The notes under the pieces were generated by a model. The model was not told the DNA's origin and did no database searches. It saw nothing but the letters and a program-made list of their open reading frames with translations. Positions 1-10,395 of a DNA stretch of 64,000 nucleotides are shown here, in pieces (within the stretch, counting starts at the first letter, position 1; each line of letters opens with the position of its first letter). Source of the DNA: Pararge aegeria (Eukaryota > Arthropoda > Insecta > Lepidoptera > Nymphalidae); contig NC_053191.1 of the NCBI RefSeq assembly GCF_905163445.1, positions 5,642,001 through 5,706,000 of the forward strand, in the 5' to 3' direction. The position numbers and the translations under genes are program-made.

Positions 1-230
1 AAGATATTATCTGCATTCTCACTTACCTCGGTCACGTGTCCACGCGAAAAGACGTGTCCATTGAGCGTCTTGTGGTTGAATGGAAAGTGGAAGGTACAGT
101 TAAGACCGCAATCAATGCTCCTCTACATGAATGCACATGAAAGGCAACCGTTATAATAATACAACCGCAAAAAGTAATAATTGCCGGACCAAGCCAATGG
201 CCCACCTGATTGTACGTGGAATTTGCCTAT

Positions 231-408
231 AATGAACATGTTTGTTTTTCAGTGTCTGGGTGTTTATCTGTATATTATAAGTAATTATATGTATTATATT
301 CATAAAAATATTCAACAGCTATCTTAGTACCCATAACACAAGCTGCGCTTACTTTGGGGCTAGATGGCGATGTGTGTATTGTCGTAGTATATTTATTTTA
401 TTTATTCT
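231..408 (+). mobile_element. tRNA-derived SINE, family 1, 5'-truncated
   Basis: Matches the body and tail of the most frequent SINE in the window: a 'ttcagtgtctgggtgttta' core, then 'tagtacccataacacaagc', then 'ggggctagatggcgatgtg', ending in a TTTA-rich tail. The tRNA-like head is missing. The family resembles the Metulj-type SINEs of butterflies, but I assign that name only tentatively. Confidence 0.8.
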
Positions 409-450
409 ATCGGCTGATTGTAGATGATAAATAAAAATAAAAAAAAAACT

Positions 451-896
451 AATGACAAACAAGACAATGCTTCTAGTAACGCCTAATCAAAGAAGATTCT
501 TAGTCATACATTTACCTTTCACCAAAATTTACACTAGATTACCTAACCATATAACCTAACTTGTCTATGGATTCTTGCCAAAAGTTTTTTTATTATAGTT
601 ATTAATCGATGGACAAAGCACGTGGCCCACCTGATGGTAAGTGGAAACACATCGCTTATAAACAGAGCGACACTTCACAGGTATGCAAAGAGCACGTCCC
701 GCAACATGCTCCTCTGTGTCCATCAATTTGCGCGTAGGTTTTAAGCCTTGTGTGCCTGTATTTACACCGGCATCCGCACCCTTAAGACCAGAAAACAGCA
801 TAACAATGCTGCTTAGCTCCAGAAATAAACATGGCGATAGTACGCTTAGTCATAAGAAGCGTTACTACTTCAATCGCGTATTCAGATTGTGAAGCA
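451..896 (+). repeat. Dispersed repeat F, copy 1
   Basis: About 440 bases that recur in inverted orientation at 38860-39300. The match includes a block around 'gtggcccacctgatggtaag', a GC-richer middle ('ctcctctgtgtccatcaa') and a flanking block with 'ggattcttgcc'. Shorter related pieces lie at 14440-14780, 9235-9425 and 60110-60620. It is a dispersed element, not a gene. The class is unclear, possibly a LINE 3' end or a long SINE. Confidence 0.65.
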
Positions 897-957
897 AGCC
901 TCAACACCCAAATGACGACCACGACCAGTCTGACTCAACTAAAATGACTAAGAAAAA

Positions 958-1330
958 GCTTTATTGATTTATACTCTTTATACTTGTTCACCACAAATAG
1001 GAAAAAAAAAACAATGGACACAAAACAAATATACTTAAAAAGTAGGATACAAAGGGCTTAGTAGCGATCTCTTCCAGGCAACCTTAGAATTAGGAAAACT
1101 AAGGGAAACCGATTGGTGGGGTGTATTATTATTATATACATACTTACGAATAATTACGCACTAATACTTATCAAGATTACACACATAAAATACTAATAAT
1201 AATAAATATAAAAAATAATAAACTAATATATACTAAAACATACGATACATACTTAAATATGAGTAAGAGTTAATCACTGTCGTCTTATTGCTCAAGATAA
1301 TGGGCTTTAACAGCATTTTTGAATATGTCA
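958..1330 (-). mobile_element. LINE 3' end, family A
   Basis: Reverse-strand copy of a 3' tail found in full at 47935-48315. Shared features are a block like 'agcgatctcttccaggcaa', the run 'gaaaccgattggtggg' and a terminal AATAAA-rich tail. Other copies lie at 17105-17480 and 40391-40766. Only the 3' untranslated part is present, as expected of 5'-truncated retrotransposition. Confidence 0.7.
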
Positions 1331-1830
1331 AGCTTGCATCCTGGAGGCATACAATACTTTTATTTAAAAAAAAACATACAGTTACTTGGGGATTATTGAA
1401 AAACTGAAAATCGCAGGGATAGTCTCGGTACGTAATATCTATAGTATTTTATTATCGTTACGTTATCATTATATGAGGCGCCGCCATTATCCAACTGCAA
1501 TAAAACTTAAATTCCTAGGGCTCTAAAGTGAAAATGATATTAAAAAAAAAGTTTTATATTAGTTCGACGATAAGATTAAGATTGAATTTGACTGCAATGA
1601 CCTGGATATGGCAAAGTCAAAATTACCTTATTGCTTGGTTTTAATCTGGATGATAAAAGTCTGAAGGTGAACCCTGCTAGAATAATCTCCTAATATAGGA
1701 TCAATGGACTCGGAAACTGATCAATCCATCGATCCCACTGCCCTGTCTCTTCTCGTTATGGGGTCATTTTTTAAATGATGTAATGTCATCATGATGATGA
1801 TCATTCAAAATTTTTTTTAATATATTTTTT

Positions 1831-2048
1831 AATATACTACGACAATACACACACCGCCATCTAGCCCCAAATTAAGCGTAGCTTGTGTGTATTTATTCAA
1901 TAAATAAATACTGATAAAATACATATAAACACCCAGACACTGAAAAACATTCCTGTTCATTACACAAACATCTTCCAGTTGTGGGAATCGAACCCACGGC
2001 CTTTGACTCAGAAAGCAGGGTCGCTGCCCACTGCGCCAATCGGCCGTC
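1831..2048 (-). mobile_element. tRNA-derived SINE, family 1
   Basis: Nearly full-length reverse-strand copy. On the reverse strand it starts with the tRNA-like head (A box around 'ttggcgcagtgggcagcga', B box 'gggttcgattccc') and runs to the TA-rich tail. It is internally shortened before the tail. Confidence 0.85.
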
Positions 2049-2164
2049 AGAAAATATATGATGATGTCCCAAAGCTTCTCGGAACTATTACCCCCCAAAT
2101 CTCAATGGGATGTATGGAAAACCCGGTTGCTCAAACGCGGATCTGCGGGTTTAAGTGACTCATT

Positions 2165-2428
2165 TTTGACGACCTGGCGCAACGGTGAGCGCTGTATAAT
2201 TAAGTAGGAGGTCCCAGGTTCGATTTCCGGCAGGGGCAATTTGGAATTTTTATAATTTCTGAATATTCGCTGGTTTGGTCTGGTGGGAGGCTGAAGTGTT
2301 CCGGTGCGATGTCGCTCAGAAATCGATATACTCCCTAACATGTTAGCCCGTAACCATCTTACACTGCATCATCACTTACCATCAGTTGAGATTGCAGTCA
2401 AGGGCTTACTTGTAGTGGCATTAAAAAA
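2165..2428 (+). mobile_element. tRNA-derived SINE, family 2
   Basis: Starts with a tRNA-like head ('ctggcgcaacggtgagcgct', B box 'aggttcgatttcc'). It continues through 'tttggtctggtgggaggct' and 'gatgtcgctcagaaatcg' and ends at an A-run after 'cttgtagtggcatt'. It is the most intact copy of this second SINE family here. Others lie at 10080-10395, 25690-26150, 40345-41585 and 52917-53020. Confidence 0.8.
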
Positions 2429-2884
2429 AATCGAATTTATATAAGTACATAGGACAAATTCTCTCATTGAAATGCTGGTGATTGGTTTAAACGTATGTTT
2501 AACTACCGCAACTCAGCCAAGCTACCTTTTATTTGTCGTGGTGGACAAGCTCTATGGCTAACTAACCTGATCTTTTTAGTCAGACCCTGATCCTGCCCAA
2601 GATTGAATGAACCGGTTCTGTGAGTCTGTCAGCAGTCTAAGATGTATTTTTATATGTGTACCTACACTTAAACATTAAAATAAATCTTCAAGTGATAAGA
2701 GTCAAACTAAGATGAACTCTAAAAGCTCCATTACTAAAACGCATTGGTTACTAGCTTAGCAATACAAACTGTTTTTTAAAGGTGAACTTGGTACCTTCCA
2801 TTTATTACAGAGTCCGAAACTGTGTGAAAGCTAAATCCATTTTTTTAATACCAATCAATGAGTCGAAAAGATGAGGCTTTAGGC

Positions 2885-3115
2885 AATATCAACATCATCA
2901 TCACATCCACTGTACCAGTCCACTGTATCAGTCCACTGCTGGACTGTCTGGGTGTCTGGGTGTCTTTTGTAGGTAGTTCCAAATTCCACGGTTCTGTGCC
3001 GCTTGGATCCAGCAGCATTGGCTACCTGCGACGCGCTTAATGTCGTCTGTCCACCTCGTTGGGGGTCGACCAACGCTGCGCTTACCAGTTCGGGGCTGCC
3101 ATCCATCTCATAACA
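2885..3115 (-). mobile_element. RTE-like LINE C-terminal remnant
   Basis: Reverse-strand relative of the LINE pieces at 3600-3860, 29190-29430 and 49705-49930. The shared tract encodes the end of an RTE-type polymerase, ending in a 'CCAGCAGTGGAC' block and a GATGAT tail. It is degenerate and has no open frame through the whole tract. Confidence 0.6.
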
Positions 3116-3439
3116 ATATAGTAGCATCAGAATTTGGTAGGTTGCCTGGTAGAGATCGCTTTTAAGCGATAAGGCCGCCTTTTGTACTTGATAATTGTTG
3201 TGTTTGATTTGATAATTGATGGGCCAAGCAGAAGTCCCTTCTGAAGGCGAGTCGAAAACCATCGCCTATAGATAGAGCTAGAAAGTACGTTCTAAGTAGT
3301 ACGTAAAGGTCAGGCCGGAACACAGAAATGCTGCTTGGCGTCACATATATTATGTGTGGAGTACTGCTCCACACATGCTCCATACATTCAGCGGACGAAC
3401 TCTATCAAGAAAAGCTTTCATCGTCATTATCTTAATCAA

Positions 3440-3580
3440 CTCATTACAGGGCAGGGCTCCTTTCAAAATGAGAAGGGTTCACTACGCTGGCCAAGTAGAG
3501 ATTGGTAGACTTCACGCCCTTGTGAACATTCTGGAGAGCTTTCAGGCATGCATGTTTCCTTACGATGTTTTCTACGAATG
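3440..3580 (+). repeat. SINE family 3 fragment
   Basis: Middle of a third tRNA-derived SINE family: 'aaaatgagaagggttcacta' in an inverted arrangement, 'cttcacgcccttgtgaacat' and 'tgtttccttacgatgttttc'. Related pieces lie at 34361-34500, 34800-35010, 35480-35770, 54905-55000 and 56070-56190. Confidence 0.5.
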
Positions 3581-3599
3581 ATCTACTACTAGATACTAA

Positions 3600-3860
3600 A
3601 ATAACTAGATGATAGACCATGATAGACCAGGGCACATAGCTCGGAGAACCGATGGACGTTGTCGTCTTAAGGTGCTCGAATGGCGACTCCGCACCGGTAA
3701 ACGCAGCGTAGGTCGGCCCCCAACGAGGTGGACAGATGACATCAGGCGATTCGCTGGGAGCTGCTGGAGGCAAGCGGCCCAGGACCGTGTATTGTGGAAC
3801 TCCCTACAAAAACCTATGTCCAGCAGTGGACGTCAATTGGTTGACATGATGTTGATGAGA
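3600..3860 (+). mobile_element. RTE-like LINE, C-terminal coding fragment
   Basis: Frame 3609-3866 encodes a typical RTE-clade end: GHIARRTDG near the start, then GRPPTRWTDDIRR, then a W-rich tail, followed by a 'cagtggacgtcaattggttg' motif and a GATGAT-type 3' tail. This is a 5'-truncated insertion and not a host gene. Confidence 0.75.
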
Positions 3861-4614
3861 CCATGATAATTAGTAGTGTTTATATGAAACTAGCGTACCC
3901 AACGCGCATCGCCGGGCGAGGCTTTATTTTATTGAAACAATAAACTTACATCATTGAATTTTTAATTTAAGTCTCATAATATATTAAATCATTTATTTCT
4001 CTCCGTATTCATTCTCTTCTATTCTCTTCTCAAGCGGGTGAAGATCATTATCTACACCCATGAACACCCAACAATAGAATATCATCATAGAAAATAAAAG
4101 CTGTATTTGACAGTTCAAAAATAGGAGTGCTCCGATCGTCACCAAACTTTACAGAATTACTCACCAAGTAAATCCGGAGATTCCCTGAAAGTTTCAATGA
4201 AATCGGTCCAGCCGTTTCGGAGCCTATACGGAACATACCCACACACTTTCTTTTATATATATAGAAGATATATATATAAAAGAGAAGATAGATTACGTAA
4301 ACTGTTGCAGCTTTTGAATTCGAATAAAATAAAGATGTTCAAAATCCTGACCTTTTATTTCAAAAACATTTTTCATTCGCCACTATTGATTCCAATAAAT
4401 TCATTGCAAAAATTATGTGAATTTGAAAATATGTCAGTCTACCTAGGTATAATATTTGTTATCATACTGGACATGTATCGATAACGTTTTTATTATATTT
4501 ACTAGTAGGTATATCGTGGATTTGTGGCATGGAGTTAATAAAAGTAGCGGATTTGTAGCTTTTCATTTATTTTCGTTCAATACTTTGCCCCATTTAAAAC
4601 TCCGTCTTGACAAA

Positions 4615-7600
4615 ATGTCTTTTCTCGGAGTAACTTACGCTCATCAACAGGATGAGAATTTCAAGGAATTTCTGGACCAACTCCGTAAGTATTTTTAACC
4701 AACTTTATTAAAATAGTTAGCGTGTAGTAATGAATATGAATACAGTATTAATTATTTAATTATTCACAAGAATATTATTAAATATTCATAAATATATTAA
4801 ATAATAGGTATCTAGGAAATTTCGAGTTCTTGGACATACATAAATGTAGTCGTGTTACAAATCTAGCTAACCTTGATTATATTTAAATTCAACGTGGTAG
4901 GTATCTCACGTGTTTCAAAGTTATTTAATTAAAATTTATTTTACGCTCATTATGGATGTTTTGAATATAATAACTATTGTTTACAAGAATCAGCCAAGTG
5001 TGAATTAGGTACCCCCGCTGAGGATTCTTTGTCTAGCAAGGCAACTGCCTTAAAAACGTATTTCCTTAGTATCTAATATCTCTTTTTTTTGTCTTAATAA
5101 CTAATATTGTTTGTAAACTATTATAGCTTATATTCTAAAAAAACTGTGCTACGTATGTAGTTTTACTCTTCCTGTAAACATGTGTCGGTCTATGTCTATT
5201 ATTTACCTACCTTTATTTTCTATGCGGCTATACAGAACTAATTACTTTGTAGGTTTATAATTAAGTAACAATGGAACTAACATGCGAAATTTACATGCAA
5301 AATGAACTGGTACTCTTAATGGGCCAGCGTGGTGGACTACATCCTAAACCCTTCCCTTACAGACAGACAGGCACGTGCCCTATACTGGCCGGCAATGGGT
5401 TGATATGATGATCGTGTCACTACAAAATAAATAAATACATTTTTTTTATATTTACGTTTTATATATTAAACTTCCATTTTCTTTTATGATAACACTAGGC
5501 AGATTAGAAGGAAAAAAAATTGAGCCCTTTCTAAGGTGCCTTAATGGTAGTTAGCAACTTAACCACTGAACATTTGACTTTTATTTCTGGGAATTGGACC
5601 CATAATTTAAGGACTTTTCTCATCACTCGTCCTAAAAGCGTACCATCGTACCTAATTTTAAGAATATGGGGGTCACCAAGAAATATTGTATTCAGTTTTG
5701 TGATGAAGACGTAATAACTTAATTTTAGTTGAAATGCGTACCGAATGCATAAATTTATATTAATACAATTTTGCCCTTAGCGCCTCTTAAGATCACCGGT
5801 TAGTAGGTAAGTAGTAGTACCGTGTATTTTAGCACAGTTTTATATATTATTAAGGACTACGTCAACTATAAAATTGCTAGGGTGTAGATTATTGCTTTAA
5901 CCAGGTTGCTTCTTGAATAGTTTTAAATGACAATGTGAGATGGTGATAACAAAAAAAACAACCGGCTAAGTTTGTTGTGGGCTTTTTCTTAGACCAGAGT
6001 GCGTTTGGAACCCTTGTAGCTTTAGTTTTAAGTTGACCAATTTAGTTATCGCCATCAAATCACTTCTATGTCGTATTTTACATGTAATGCATTCATCAAA
6101 AGTGTCATCTATGTGCATATTTGAATGAAGAAATATTTGACTTTGATTTTGACTTTAAGCGGACCGATGCGACGGACGTATGGAAGGACAGACCGACATT
6201 TCTGTCGGTCTGTGGTCGGGTTTCTCTTTTTTGGAACCCTAAAATCACTTATTAACTGCCCGTTGTTAAAATATATATTTAATCAATGACATGAAACTGA
6301 TAACCGCTAAGCATCTAATTTGGAAATTATCTTATCTTTACATAAAATTGATAAGTTAATGAAGATGGTAAATTTTTAGGTGAAAGAGATTATACAATTT
6401 CAGTCGTTTATTTTATTTTATTAATTTATTCGTAACCAACAACGTTACAATAAAAATATTGTTATGAATGGTTTCACTTAAGGCCACAAAGATTACATAA
6501 ATTAATGTAAAATTCGAAGAATTCTATACTGAGATTAAATAAATATATAATAGAGGTAATGGCCATACAAATGTGAACAATACGTGAAAACGAATGAATA
6601 CCATCGATCAAAAACAATAAAACACAAATTTATTCGTCGCAACATTATAACAAAAATATCTACATGAATATCTAATCTAACAAACTTCTCTATAATATTT
6701 CCTAACCGTTAGGCTACAACTTTAGCTGGTTTAGGTTATAGGTATGAAATACATAAATACAATATAATACATGATAGGCATTGTAAGTTTTAAAAAGTCT
6801 ACCCTTAAGTATTTACTACTCGTACTGGAGATTTTCTGCATCTGCATACCCTGTGCATACCCTCTATGCACGCCACTGTAACGTAACCTACCTAGATTAT
6901 AAGATACTTCCGAAATTCCGGGAAAGAAAAATCCATTTCAAGAAATTTAAAGGCTTAAGCTACTTAGAAATAAAACCGCAATCAAACATAGTACCCAGTA
7001 GACCATAGGCAAGCTGTCATAACAATGTATTGATTTACTATTAGGTACTACAGGTTTATTAGTCAAAATATTTTTTTGAGTTTATTATTTACCTACTAAG
7101 TACTAAAAGTTTTTAAACAGGATTCACAAAATTATATATTGAATTTTTTTTTTATTTTAATAACCGGCTCCTAATCACGTAAATCAAATTGATAAAATAT
7201 GTTCACACGTCACAGATTAAATTCATGAGCTTTTTATGGTACGTTTATATCTGAGGACTCGCAAAATGTGTAGATAAGGAAGTAACCACTTTAAGACACG
7301 TTACGGCCTCAAACATTTCATTACCTTTTAGTAAAAATTATATCAAAAATATGAGAATTGCTTTCTCATATTTTTGATATAATTTTTACTATATGTTGAA
7401 ATAAATAGAATACTATCTGCCTTCCGAACCGCAGGTAGAATCACTACAAACAGACATAGGCCTAGGTACTTGACGTTTCAAAAGTGTTTATATTATGCCT
7501 ACTTCAATTTCAATTTGAATAAAAAAGAGACATCTTCTATGAAGTTACGTTATTATTAATTTTGAATATTTTCAAAACGATCTTTTCACTTAAATTAACT

Positions 7601-9921
7601 GAAAGATTGTTACCATAATAGGTATGACAAATAAGTAAAAATTGATGAACAAAAATAGTCTCAATGGTAACATCTTTCTTTTTGTCGATGTATCAATAAG
7701 AACTAAAGTCCCCTCGTTTCAAGAAAAAGTTTAACTTTATGTAACTTTCACGGCCCCAATAGCCGCTTAACCGTAGATGCAGGGTAACGAAATCATGTTA
7801 GAAGTACCGAAATTTAAATAACCCCAACACTCGAAATATACCAGATATAGATAAGTCTGACTTTTTTAACAAATGTCGACACCGGTGAAGCTGAATCTCA
7901 AATTGTGATAATTATCGACCTTATTAGTTAAAATATATTATTATCGCTTTTTATATTTGCATTAAATCAAGTTCTTATGATATTCTCTATTTAATACATT
8001 GCAGCCATCCCACCAGAGAAGACTGAGGCTTTTCTAACATTCAAGCCAACAGCGTTGCTAGAAAAGGATGGCGACACCTACATCTCAACCACTAGTACTC
8101 CCGCTGGCGATAAGGTCACGAAATTCGAAAGTGGAGTTGAGTTCGAGGAAAAAGTTACCGAAGATCTTGTCGTAAGTTTACCTAACAACCAACTAAATAC
8201 TTAAATAATTACTTCATAATTTGCCTTATGGCCGTTTTCACTAACGATGGGCAGGGCAATATCTAAGCCAGCAATGCCTAGTCAAAGTAAATTCCGGAGC
8301 AAACCAATTCCTTCGCCTTCACCAATTGGGCATACAAATCTTTCACCAATTGATTTTCACTAGGCAACTCATATAAACTTACTTGTATATGGTTCTTGCC
8401 ACTAGGTGTTGTGTTTGTCTTTGTATTATCATTTTAATCATTTTTCTTATGGATTTAAGGATTATTCATATTTTTTTCATTTATCATGTGTCAGTTTAGG
8501 ATTCCCCTTAACTTTACGATCGGCCGAATCGGTGACGTAACTTTACACGCCTGCCAACTTTGTTAGACATACTCGTAACAGAAGAGTTTATGTTATGTCG
8601 TATGCGTGAAACGTTTCTTCTCTGGGAATCACCTAAATTACTTGGCATCCGATTAAGGGGATTCCTAGGTTAAGTGAAAGCGGGCATGACTGATCCTAAA
8701 GTTGTTTCAAAAAATTTCGATAGCTTGATAAAATTTGTAGGCACGGATTTTTTACGGAATCATATTTAATAGTACGTTCGTACGTACGCTTTTGGGACAG
8801 AGCACGTGAAGGGTTGTTTTGAATACGTACTAAGATAAAGTACAAAAGACATATACAGATAAACACCCAGACACTGAAAAACCTTTCATGTTTATCACAC
8901 AGACATTATCCAGTTGTGGGAGTCGAACTCACAGTCTTGGACTCAGTAAGCGGGGTCACTAGCCACTGCGCCAATCGTCCGTTGTGATATGATTTAAATG
9001 TAAAGTTTTTTTTTTAAATTCCAGTCCAAATCAACATACACGGTTGAAGACAATGTGGTCACCCTTGTCCAGAAATACCCCGATGGCAGATCTATAACTT
9101 ACAAGAGAGAATACAAAGACTATGAGCTTGTTGTGGTAAGATACATTTTAGGAAGCTTTTTTCAAAATTCTTCAATCTAGATACAATGACAATAATAATA
9201 ATAAAAAAGACTTAGGTAAGAACTTAGGTTAGAATAGTAGTGGAGCTTTTCGTGACAGCTCGACTGGGGAAGACTTACCAAGTACCTAACAGCATGTTAA
9301 ATTCTGCCGCTATGCACGACGTACATAACGTGTTCCTTAAATTCACTGCGAAGTGTTGCCCTATAGGCGATGGTTTCCCACTTGTTCGTGACCATTAGGT
9401 GGGCCATCTGCTTGGTCCTTTAATTATTAAAATAAAAAAAAAATCTAGGTACTTTGGGTTTTTTTTTAACTCTTCATTGCACACAAAAGGAGGTCTTAAT
9501 GCTAAAGCATTTTCTATCAGCTAACTTTCGGACGTGCGAGAAAAACGATTTGGGTGTGTAGCTTACAACACCCAGTGGCGTGCACACAGGGTACTGGGTT
9601 ATGGGTATGCACAGGTTAGGGGTTGACAGAATATTTTAAAAAAACACCTCACGTTATTTATGGACACCCCCTTATGCACTACGTTTGTTCATTGGGCAAA
9701 TTATATAAAATAAAAAAAAAACCCTCAGTGTTTGTTATAAAAACTTAAGGGAAGGCATTGTACGAGATATAAAAAGCGTACCCTTAAGTTTCTATTTTAT
9801 ATAATCTACAAAAAATAAAAAACAAAACAAAAAGGTTACTACATAGTAAAATTATTTTTTTCAGACCCTCACCTTCAGCGATTGGGACGGAATCGCCAAG
9901 AGATACTACGTCGCTATATAA
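4615..9921 (+). CDS. Fatty-acid-binding protein (FABP/CRABP family), upstream tandem copy
   Basis: Four coding exons: 4615-4684, 8005-8171, 9025-9135, 9865-9921 (405 nt, 134 aa). All introns are GT-AG and phase is kept. The start has a good context (caaaATG). The N-terminus MSFLGVTYAHQQDENFKEFL fits the cytosolic FABP signature (aromatic residue, then N-F-x-x-F-L). The helical lid is followed by beta-strand segments such as DGDTYIST and TFKSGVEF-like FESGVEFEE, and the C-terminus holds the family R-x-Y region (AKRYYVAI). Length and the four-exon layout are those of animal FABPs, small intracellular beta-barrels that carry fatty acids or retinoids. The ligand cannot be told. An ATTAAA at 9969-9974 may be the poly(A) signal. 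A paralogue with the same exon plan starts 5.4 kb downstream. Confidence 0.9.
5318..5410 (+). repeat. SINE family 3 tail in FABP intron 1
   Basis: 'gggccagcgtggtggactac' followed by 'gtgccctatactggccggca' and a GATGAT tail. The same ending occurs at 26280-26395, 12575-12655 and 35690-35760. It lies in the first FABP intron (4685-8004). The rest of that intron is AT-rich with no gene seen. Confidence 0.5.
6765..6878 (+). mobile_element. hAT-type MITE, truncated copy
   Basis: Carries the right half of the MITE defined at 53287-53474: 'aggcattgtaag', 'cccttaagtatttac', 'actggagattttctgcat', and the terminal inverted repeat ending CACGCCACTG. The left terminal repeat is missing. Confidence 0.65.
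7330..7390. repeat. Perfect 28-bp inverted repeat with 5-nt loop
   Basis: Left arm 7330-7357 and right arm 7363-7390 are exact reverse complements (28 of 28), with loop TTGCT at 7358-7362. It lies in FABP intron 1, 615 bases before exon 2. It could form a hairpin in the pre-mRNA or a cruciform in DNA. Confidence 0.95.
7395..7520 (+). mobile_element. LINE family B 3' tail
   Basis: Begins directly after the hairpin: 'ctgccttccgaaccg', 'gtagaatcactacaaac', 'cttgacgtttcaaaagtg', then 'tttcaatttgaat'. It is the 3' end of the Jockey/CR1-like LINE seen at 13115-13795. Confidence 0.7.
8226..8690. mobile_element. MITE-like element with GCCGTTTTCACTAA termini
   Basis: Left end 'atggccgttttcactaacga' and right end 'ggttaagtgaaagcgggcat' are imperfect inverted repeats. 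A shorter relative with better ends is at 36698-36886. It lies in FABP intron 2 (8172-9024). The boundaries are approximate. Confidence 0.5.
8851..8983 (-). mobile_element. tRNA-derived SINE, family 1, head and core
   Basis: Reverse-strand copy in FABP intron 2. It keeps the tRNA-like head (B box changed to 'gagttcgactccc') and the 'cagtgtctgggtgttta' core. The tail half is absent. Confidence 0.8.
9235..9810. repeat. Repeat F fragment followed by a degraded hAT-type MITE
   Basis: 9235-9425 matches repeat F on the reverse strand ('aggtgggccatctgcttggt'). From 9573 a MITE terminal repeat CAGTGGCGTGCAC appears, and 'aggcattgtacgagatataa' to about 9790 matches the MITE interior. The right end is not recognisable. 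Both lie in FABP intron 3. Confidence 0.5.
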
Positions 9922-10079
9922 TTTAAACATCGTACCTACTTATTTTAATTTGTAATTTTTATGTATTTATTAAAACAAATTATGGAATACTAGCAGAGTT
10001 TTATTGATAGGAAGAGGAAATATTTTCAAAAGCAACGCAAATAACTAGCACAGGGAAATAAAATGTACAATCCGATTTC

Positions 10080-10395
10080 GCATCTTGACGACCTTGACGC
10101 AGTCTTCCGCTGGGGTTTTAAGTTGGAAGCCCCGGATTAATTTCTCGGCAAGTCAATTTGGGAATTTATAATCTCTGAATATACTCTGATTTGGTCTGGT
10201 GGGAGGCTTCGGCCGTCGCTAGTTAACACCCTACCGACAAAGACGCCGCAAAGTGATTTATATTTCCGGTAAGATGTCGCGTAGAAACCGATTAGGAGTA
10301 CGGCTTTAATATAACTGCCATGCACATGGTTAGTCTGTTGCCATCTCAGGACTGCATCATCGCGTAACATCAAGTGTGATTCCAGTCAAAGGCAA
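10080..10395 (+). mobile_element. tRNA-derived SINE, family 2, head degraded
   Basis: Matches family 2 from 'tttggtctggtgggaggct' through 'gatgtcgcgtagaaaccgat' to 'actgcatcatcgcgtaacat'. The tRNA-like head is barely recognisable. An extra block ('ccctaccgacaaagacg') is present that also occurs in the reverse-strand copy at 41405-41585. Confidence 0.65.

Larger units (their letters stand above)
1..4614. other. Repeat-dominated DNA upstream of the first gene
   Basis: No gene is supported here. Reading frames of 60-127 codons in this stretch coincide with interspersed repeats that recur elsewhere in the window (SINEs, LINE 3' ends, RTE-like LINE pieces, described separately). The remaining unique DNA is AT-rich. 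The stretch 4190-4290, with a phrase like 'gaaatcggtccagccgtttc' followed by two inverted TA-rich blocks, resembles the end of a non-autonomous element common in Lepidoptera. The last 100 bases before 4615 presumably hold the first FABP gene's promoter and 5' UTR, but I see no convincing TATA box. Confidence 0.6.

Noticed and set aside
7330..7390. microRNA precursor
   Set aside because: A perfect 28-bp stem with a 5-nt loop and no bulges is unlike a typical animal pre-miRNA, so I report it only as a hairpin.
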